Shown here one piece after another: positions 12,492 through 17,069 of a DNA stretch of 17,069 bases. The position numbers and the translations under genes are program-made. The first letter of the stretch is position 1; each line of letters opens with the position of its first letter. The stretch comes from PNAI01 sp964575715 (GTDB lineage Bacteria; Pseudomonadota; Alphaproteobacteria; Rhizobiales; Xanthobacteraceae): positions 1-17,069 of the forward strand of contig CAZNSG010000091.1 in the NCBI GenBank assembly GCA_964575715.1, given 5' to 3'. The notes beneath the pieces were generated by a model. The model had not been told where the DNA came from, did no database searches, and worked only from the letters and a program-made list of their open reading frames with translations.

Positions 12492-13703
12492 ATGATCAGA
12501 CGCATCATCACAGTCCTCGTTCTGGCCCTCGCCCTCGGCAGTATTGCCATCGCAGCACCGCCGTGGGTCGATCCGAATCCCCCGCCCGTCGTGGAATACA
12601 AGGTCTTTCTCGATCAGCTTTGGCGCGACGCGCAAAAGCAAGGCATTACCCGCAAAACGTTCGATCTGGCGTTTGACGGCATCACGCCCGATCCGCGCAT
12701 CATGCCGATCACCAAACGCCAGCCGGAATACGGCAAGCCGGCCGGCGAATATCTGAATTCGATTGCTTCCCCCGCGCGCATCAAAGCGGGGCTGCGCAAG
12801 GCCGAGGAGTGGCGCGAGACATTCGATGCGGTCGAGAAGAAATACAAGGTCGAACGCTGGATCATCGTCTCCATCTGGGGAATGGAAACTTCATACGGCG
12901 CCATGAAGGACAAGTGGGACGTCATCCGCTCGCTTGCCACTTTGGCGCATGCCAACTACCGGCATCCGTATTTCCGCAACGAGCTCCTGGTCTCGCTGAA
13001 AATTCTCCAGGAAGGTCATGTGGCGCGTGACAAATTCGTCGGCTCCTGGGCCGGCGCGATGGGACAGACCCAGTTCATGCCGTCGAATTTCTTCGACTTC
13101 GCGGTGGATTTTTCCGGCGACGGGCGGCGCAACATTTGGACCGACGTGCCCGACGTGCTCGCCTCGACCGCCAATTATTTCCAGAAGGAACATTGGCAAC
13201 ATGGATTGCCATGGGGCTTCGAGGTGACCGTGCCCGAAGGTTTCGATTACCGCCGCAGCCGCGCCGCCTTCGCCGAATGGGCCAGGCTCGGCGTCAAGCG
13301 CGCCGACGGCGGCGCCTATCCCGCGGCCGGCGACGCCATATTGTTCTTCCCGACCGGCGTGCCGGGGCCAGCGTTCGTGGTTACAAAAAATTTCGATGTC
13401 ATCAAGGAGTACAACAATGCGGATGTCTATGCGCTCGCCATCGGACATCTGGCCGATCGCATGCGCGGTATGGGGCCGATCCGCGCGACCTGGCCGCAGC
13501 ACGCCACGCAGCTCTCGCGCGATGACCGCATCGCGCTGCAGAAGCGGCTCGCCGAGCTCGGCTACAAGGTCAACAACTTCACCGCGCACTTAGATTTCGA
13601 CTTAAGGGACAACATCCGCGCCGAGCAGGTGAAGTTCGGCATGCGCCCCGATGGCCATCCGACCACCGCCCTGCTCGATCGCCTGGGAATAAAGCGACCG
13701 TGA
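12492..13703 (+). CDS. MltB-family lytic murein transglycosylase with peptidoglycan-binding domain
   Basis: The 403-residue precursor has a signal peptide at 1-21 (basic MIRR, hydrophobic core, AIA-A cleavage). The SLT_2/MltB catalytic domain spans ~35-330, with the catalytic Glu132 in WGMETSYG and the substrate-groove motif GSWAGAMGQTQFMPSNF. A C-terminal PG_binding_1 domain (about 335-403) has DRIALQKRLAELGYKV and a final TALLDRLGIKRP. It cleaves the MurNAc-GlcNAc bond of peptidoglycan in the periplasm, forming 1,6-anhydro ends during wall remodelling. No lipobox is seen, so it is probably soluble or secreted. The ribosome site AAGGTGG overlaps the dprA stop nine bases upstream, suggesting co-transcription with dprA before the insertion. 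Confidence 0.93.
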   Translation: MIRRIITVLVLALALGSIAIAAPPWVDPNPPPVVEYKVFLDQLWRDAQKQGITRKTFDLAFDGITPDPRIMPITKRQPEYGKPAGEYLNSIASPARIKAGLRKAEEWRETFDAVEKKYKVERWIIVSIWGMETSYGAMKDKWDVIRSLATLAHANYRHPYFRNELLVSLKILQEGHVARDKFVGSWAGAMGQTQFMPSNFFDFAVDFSGDGRRNIWTDVPDVLASTANYFQKEHWQHGLPWGFEVTVPEGFDYRRSRAAFAEWARLGVKRADGGAYPAAGDAILFFPTGVPGPAFVVTKNFDVIKEYNNADVYALAIGHLADRMRGMGPIRATWPQHATQLSRDDRIALQKRLAELGYKVNNFTAHLDFDLRDNIRAEQVKFGMRPDGHPTTALLDRLGIKRP

Positions 13704-13724
13704 CCCAAGTCTAATCGTCCAAGC

Positions 13725-13955
13725 CTAACCGTGAGCGATCTTGGCTTTGGGATCACTCGTTCGCGGGCGCGCCGAAACATTCTCGGCTTCCAAGTGGGCC
13801 ATATCGAGCAGGTAGCTGAGTGTCTCCAACCCATGCCGGCGGGCGACCATGGCAAGTTCGCTGGTCAACGCCGCTAGATAGACGGCAACTTGGTCGCGGT
13901 CTTGCTCCGCCTTTAAACCCGGATGCTCTGCCATATCCCGCCGCGATGTGCTCAT
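13725..13955 (-). CDS. Small conserved-type alphaproteobacterial protein, 76 aa
   Basis: The start at ATG 13955 is chosen because AGGA lies five bases upstream; longer frames to 14027 or 14214 lack support. The core QVAVYLAALTSELAMVARRHGLETLSYLLDMAHLEAENVS (described here as two amphipathic helices) resembles small rhizobial proteins of unknown function with the same LTxELxxxARxxGLxTLxYLLxMAxLEAEN pattern. It stands convergent to mltB and divergent from topA. No catalytic motif is visible and the function is unknown. Confidence 0.7.
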   Translation of the reverse strand: MSTSRRDMAEHPGLKAEQDRDQVAVYLAALTSELAMVARRHGLETLSYLLDMAHLEAENVSARPRTSDPKAKIAHG

Positions 13956-14224
13956 GCGTCCTGCGCCTGGAATGTCCTGGACATCTGTTGAGCACGAGGT
14001 AGCACATATTAGAACGCGAGAAGTCATACATCAATACACTTTCAGATTGTAGCTGCGTGTGCCTTTGGACACGCAATATGACCCCCATATGACCCCCATT
14101 CGAAACCCACCAGAGTCTTATCAATTTGACAGGTGGCGATGAGTTACCCATGTTTCTGACGATTCGCACCGGCACCTTTAGCCTGAAATTGGCTCGAAAG
14201 CGGCACCTAACCACTTGGATTTAA
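13956..14224. promoter_or_regulatory. Intergenic region upstream of topA
   Basis: These 269 bases contain no supported gene. They hold a short hairpin (14055-14074, six-base stem GCGTGT/ACACGC) followed at once by a perfect 11-base tandem repeat ATATGACCCCC (14076-14086, 14087-14097). The topA promoter should lie here, but no strong -35/-10 pair is clear. The topA ribosome site is weak (GGA about five bases before ATG). No tRNA is present. Confidence 0.4.
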
Positions 14225-16915
14225 ATGAAAATCGTAGTTGTTGAGTCTCCCGCCAAGGCCAAGACGATCAATAAATATCTCGGCCCAGGCTACGAGGTCC
14301 TGGCATCTTTTGGCCATGTGCGCGACCTGCCGGCCAAGGACGGCTCGGTCGATCCCGAAGCCAATTTCCATATGCTATGGGAGGTCGATCCCAAGTCGCA
14401 GAAGCGCCTCGACGACATCGCCCGCGCGGTCAAAGGGGCCGAAAAGCTAATTCTGGCCACCGACCCCGATCGCGAGGGCGAGGCCATCTCCTGGCATGTG
14501 CTTGAAGTGCTCAAGGGCAAGCACGCCCTCAAGAAGATTCCGGTCGAGCGGGTGGTGTTCAACGCCATCACCAAACAGGCGGTGATCGAGGCGATGGCGC
14601 ACCCGCGCCAAATCGATTCCGCCTTGGTCGATGCCTATCTCGCGCGCCGCGCGCTCGATTACCTGGTCGGTTTCACGCTCTCTCCCGTGCTGTGGCGAAA
14701 ACTTCCGGGCGCACGCTCGGCCGGGCGTGTGCAATCGGTGTCGCTGCGTCTGGTCTGCGACCGTGAGCTCGAAATCGAAAAATTCGTTGCGCGCGAATAT
14801 TGGTCGCTGGTCGCCAAGCTGGCGACCCCGCGCGGCGATACCTTCGAGGCCCGTCTCGTCGGCGCCGATGGCGCTAAAATCCAGCGCCTCGACATCGGAT
14901 CGGGCGCGCAGGCCGATGACTTTAAGCAGGCACTCGAAAAAGCGACATTCACGGTTGCCAACGTCGAGGCGAAGCCGGCGCGGCGCAACCCGCCCCCGCC
15001 TTTCACGACATCCACGATGCAGCAGGAAGCCAGCCGCAAGCTCGGTTTTGCACCTGCGCACACGATGCGGTTGGCGCAGCGCCTGTATGAAGGTATCGAT
15101 ATCGACGGCGAAACAGTCGGCCTCATCACTTATATGCGAACCGATGGTATCGACATGGCGGAGGAAGCGATCACCGCGATCCGCCGGATGATTGGTAGCG
15201 ATTACGGCTCGTCTTACGTTCCGGATGCGCCGCGCCGCTACCAGAACAAATCCAAGAACGCGCAGGAGGCGCACGAAGCCGTACGGCCGACCGACCCGAC
15301 GCGTTCCCCGCGTGACGTAGCGCGCGCCGTCGAACCTGAACAGGCCAAACTCTATGAGCTGATCTGGAACCGCGCGATTGCGTGCCAGATGCAATCCGCC
15401 GAACTCGAGCGTACCACAGTGGATATCACGGCGCAGGCCGGCGGGCGCAACATCGAATTGCGGGCGACCGGCCAGGTCATCAAATTCGACGGCTTTCTAA
15501 AGCTTTATCGCGAAGACTTCGACGATCCGAACGAGGCCGGCGAGGATGACGACGAGTCACGTCGTTTACCCGTGATGTCACAGGGCGAGACGCTCGATAA
15601 AAAGTCGATCGCGGCCGACCAGCATTTCACCGAACCGCCGCCACGCTATTCCGAGGCCTCGCTGGTCAAGCGCATGGAGGAACTTGGCATTGGCCGGCCC
15701 TCGACCTATGCATCGATCCTGCAAGTGCTCAAGGATCGCGGCTACGTGCGCATCGACAAGAAGCGCCTGGTGCCCGAGGACAAGGGGCGCGTGCTGACCG
15801 CATTTCTGGAGAGTTTCTTCGCCCACTACGTCGAGTACGATTTCACCGCCGATCTCGAGGAGCAGCTCGATCGCGTCTCCAACAACGAGATCGCCTGGCG
15901 CGATCTGCTGCGCGATTTCTGGCTCGGATTTGCCGCCGCGGTCGCCGAGATCAAGGATCTGCGCATCACCGAAGTGATCGACGCGCTCAATATTGTGCTG
16001 GCGCCGCACATCTACCCGCCGCGCGCCGACGGCACTGATCCACGCGCATGTCCCAATTGCGCGACGGGCAAGATTTCGCTCAAGCTCGGCAAGTTCGGCG
16101 GCTTCATTGGCTGCGAAAACTATCCCGAATGCCTCTACACCCGCCCGCTTACGGTCGCGGCCAATGGCTCCGCCGGCAATGGCATGCGTAAGCTGGGCGA
16201 AGATCCGCAGTCCGGGCTAGAGGTGACCATGCGCAGCGGCCGATTTGGCCCCTACCTGCAGCTCGGCGAGGGCAGCAAGGAAGAGAAGCCCAAGCGTTCC
16301 AGCCTGCCCAAGGACGTTTCGCCCGACGACATCGATTTGCCGCGTGCCCTCGGACTGCTCTCGCTTCCGCGCGAGGTGGGAAAGCATCCCGAGGACGGCG
16401 AGCCGATCATGGCAGGCATCGGCCGTTTCGGCCCTTATGTGAAGCACGACAAGACCTACGCCAGCATCGAGACCGGCGACGACGTGCTCAACATCGGACT
16501 CAACCGCGCGGTTACGCTGATCGCCGAGAAAAAACTAAAGCCCAGCCGCGGCCGCCGCTTTGGCGCCGATCCTGGCCGCCCGCTGGGTGACCATCCGCAG
16601 AGGGGCGGGCCGATTGTAGTCAAGAACGGCCGCTACGGGCCCTACGTCAGCCACAACGGCATCAACGCCACCTTGCCTGCGGACAAGACCACCGAATCCA
16701 TCACCCTCGACGAGGCGATCGGATTGCTCGACGCCCGCGCCGAGCGCACGGATGGCGCACCGGCGCGCCGCCGCCGGCCGGCGCGCGCGGAGAGCGCGCG
16801 CAAGGAGCCGGTGCACAAAGCCGCGCGCAAGCAACCAGCGCCCAAACCGAAGAAACACGCGGTCGCCAGCGGCGCGGCCAAGCTCGCACGCCGCTCAAAG
16901 GCGCGCGCCAAATAA
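14225..16915 (+). CDS. topA: DNA topoisomerase I (type IA)
   Basis: The enzyme has 896 residues and relaxes negative supercoils through a 5'-phosphotyrosine. The Toprim domain starts at the N-terminus with Glu7 (VVVESPAKAKTI) and the acidic triad DPDREGE (Asp80, Asp82, Glu84). The active-site Tyr303 is in LITYMRTDG. GIGRPSTYASI belongs to the conserved core. After ~600 residues comes one C4 zinc-ribbon (CPNC at about 608, with CENYPEC following). Then come Gly-Arg-(F/Y)-Gly-Pro-Tyr repeats (GRFGPYLQLG, GRFGPYVKHD, GRYGPYVSHN) and a long Lys/Arg/Ala-rich tail of about 60 residues that probably binds DNA. This is the usual alphaproteobacterial form. The gene is complete. Confidence 0.98.
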   Translation: MKIVVVESPAKAKTINKYLGPGYEVLASFGHVRDLPAKDGSVDPEANFHMLWEVDPKSQKRLDDIARAVKGAEKLILATDPDREGEAISWHVLEVLKGKHALKKIPVERVVFNAITKQAVIEAMAHPRQIDSALVDAYLARRALDYLVGFTLSPVLWRKLPGARSAGRVQSVSLRLVCDRELEIEKFVAREYWSLVAKLATPRGDTFEARLVGADGAKIQRLDIGSGAQADDFKQALEKATFTVANVEAKPARRNPPPPFTTSTMQQEASRKLGFAPAHTMRLAQRLYEGIDIDGETVGLITYMRTDGIDMAEEAITAIRRMIGSDYGSSYVPDAPRRYQNKSKNAQEAHEAVRPTDPTRSPRDVARAVEPEQAKLYELIWNRAIACQMQSAELERTTVDITAQAGGRNIELRATGQVIKFDGFLKLYREDFDDPNEAGEDDDESRRLPVMSQGETLDKKSIAADQHFTEPPPRYSEASLVKRMEELGIGRPSTYASILQVLKDRGYVRIDKKRLVPEDKGRVLTAFLESFFAHYVEYDFTADLEEQLDRVSNNEIAWRDLLRDFWLGFAAAVAEIKDLRITEVIDALNIVLAPHIYPPRADGTDPRACPNCATGKISLKLGKFGGFIGCENYPECLYTRPLTVAANGSAGNGMRKLGEDPQSGLEVTMRSGRFGPYLQLGEGSKEEKPKRSSLPKDVSPDDIDLPRALGLLSLPREVGKHPEDGEPIMAGIGRFGPYVKHDKTYASIETGDDVLNIGLNRAVTLIAEKKLKPSRGRRFGADPGRPLGDHPQRGGPIVVKNGRYGPYVSHNGINATLPADKTTESITLDEAIGLLDARAERTDGAPARRRRPARAESARKEPVHKAARKQPAPKPKKHAVASGAAKLARRSKARAK

Positions 16916-16920
16916 TCCAT

Positions 16921-17063
16921 TGCCAAGAGCATGATCCCGAAAAAGCCTGCCCCGGGCATAGCCGTCCGAAGGACGGCGTCGCGGAGCCTGTCCTTGGGCT
17001 TGCCGAAGGCAAGACCCGAGGGCTCGCCTATGATACCGGAAGTCGGGTTTACCCGGCTTCCGG
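16921..17063. repeat. Palindromic REP-like element downstream of topA
   Basis: The region contains several nested hairpins. GCCGTCC-GAA-GGACGGC (16961-16977) and CTTGCC-GAA-GGCAAG (16999-17013) are enclosed by CATAG (16957-16961) and CTATG (17028-17032), giving a two-armed cruciform. A third, long stem follows (17036-17063, CCGGAAG/CTTCCGG extended by CGGGT/ACCCG with a TT loop). The leader AGAGCATGATCCCGAAAAAG (16926-16945) resembles the dispersed repeat of Bradyrhizobium relatives. No T-run follows, so a classical terminator is not evident, though the stems may slow transcription or protect the topA message. Confidence 0.7.
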
Positions 17064-17069
17064 CGTACT

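Noticed and set aside
11885..12601. Minus-strand frame of 238 codons across the element-dprA junction
   Set aside because: Ser/Arg/Thr-rich shadow spanning unrelated DNA on both sides of the junction; the plus-strand DprA sequence explains the region.
12891..13589. Minus-strand frame of 232 codons within mltB
   Set aside because: Antisense shadow of an unambiguous transglycosylase gene.
14447..15394. Minus-strand frame of 315 codons within topA
   Set aside because: Antisense shadow of topA; the sense frame has all catalytic motifs of type IA topoisomerase.

Overview
The window appears to be chromosomal DNA of an alphaproteobacterium, most likely Hyphomicrobiales (Bradyrhizobium/Xanthobacteraceae-like). 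The host genes are GC-rich with rhizobial-type sequences: topA with a dprA-type gene upstream, an MltB-family lytic transglycosylase, and a palindromic intergenic repeat after topA of the kind common in this order. This placement comes from recognising protein and repeat types by eye; no database search was run.

Positions 1 to about 11975 are the right-hand part of an integrated phage-like element. All its recognisable genes are on the minus strand and are transcribed leftward from the integrase. In order of transcription they are: a P4-type tyrosine integrase coupled to an unknown 260-aa protein; a control region; an AlpA-type regulator; a small basic ORF; a ParB-like/MT-A70 methyltransferase fusion; a short basic protein; two winged-helix proteins, the second carrying iteron-like repeats inside its own gene; a DUF3102-like protein; a helix-turn-helix protein; two unknown proteins; an HK97-fold capsid protein; a prohead protease; an unknown 99-aa protein; a DNA-binding protein with an internal tandem repeat; an unknown 151-aa protein; and the start of a tail tape-measure protein that runs off the left edge. 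Most genes overlap by 4 or 8 bases, which points to one long, translationally coupled transcript. No large terminase, portal, head-tail connector or major tail protein is visible, and capsid precedes protease, the reverse of the usual HK97 order. The element is therefore a rearranged or reduced prophage, a satellite-like element, or a phage whose packaging genes lie outside the window.

The element ends inside dprA. From about 11976 a 3' fragment of dprA is recognisable (late Rossmann-fold segment plus C-terminal winged helix), but its 5' part is missing and an in-frame stop lies at 11973-11975. The recombination junction is therefore near 11960-12010. The host region to the right holds mltB directly behind dprA, a small conserved-looking minus-strand gene, topA and a cruciform-type repeat.

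The most interesting observations are: (1) three diverged copies of a roughly 50-bp G-rich motif with a TCAAATC core, at module junctions of the element; (2) a lambda-O-like layout in which palindromic CGGCA-N6-TGCCG iterons and an AT-rich stretch lie in the middle of a winged-helix initiator-like gene; (3) insertion into the natural-transformation gene dprA; and (4) capsid genes without visible packaging genes.
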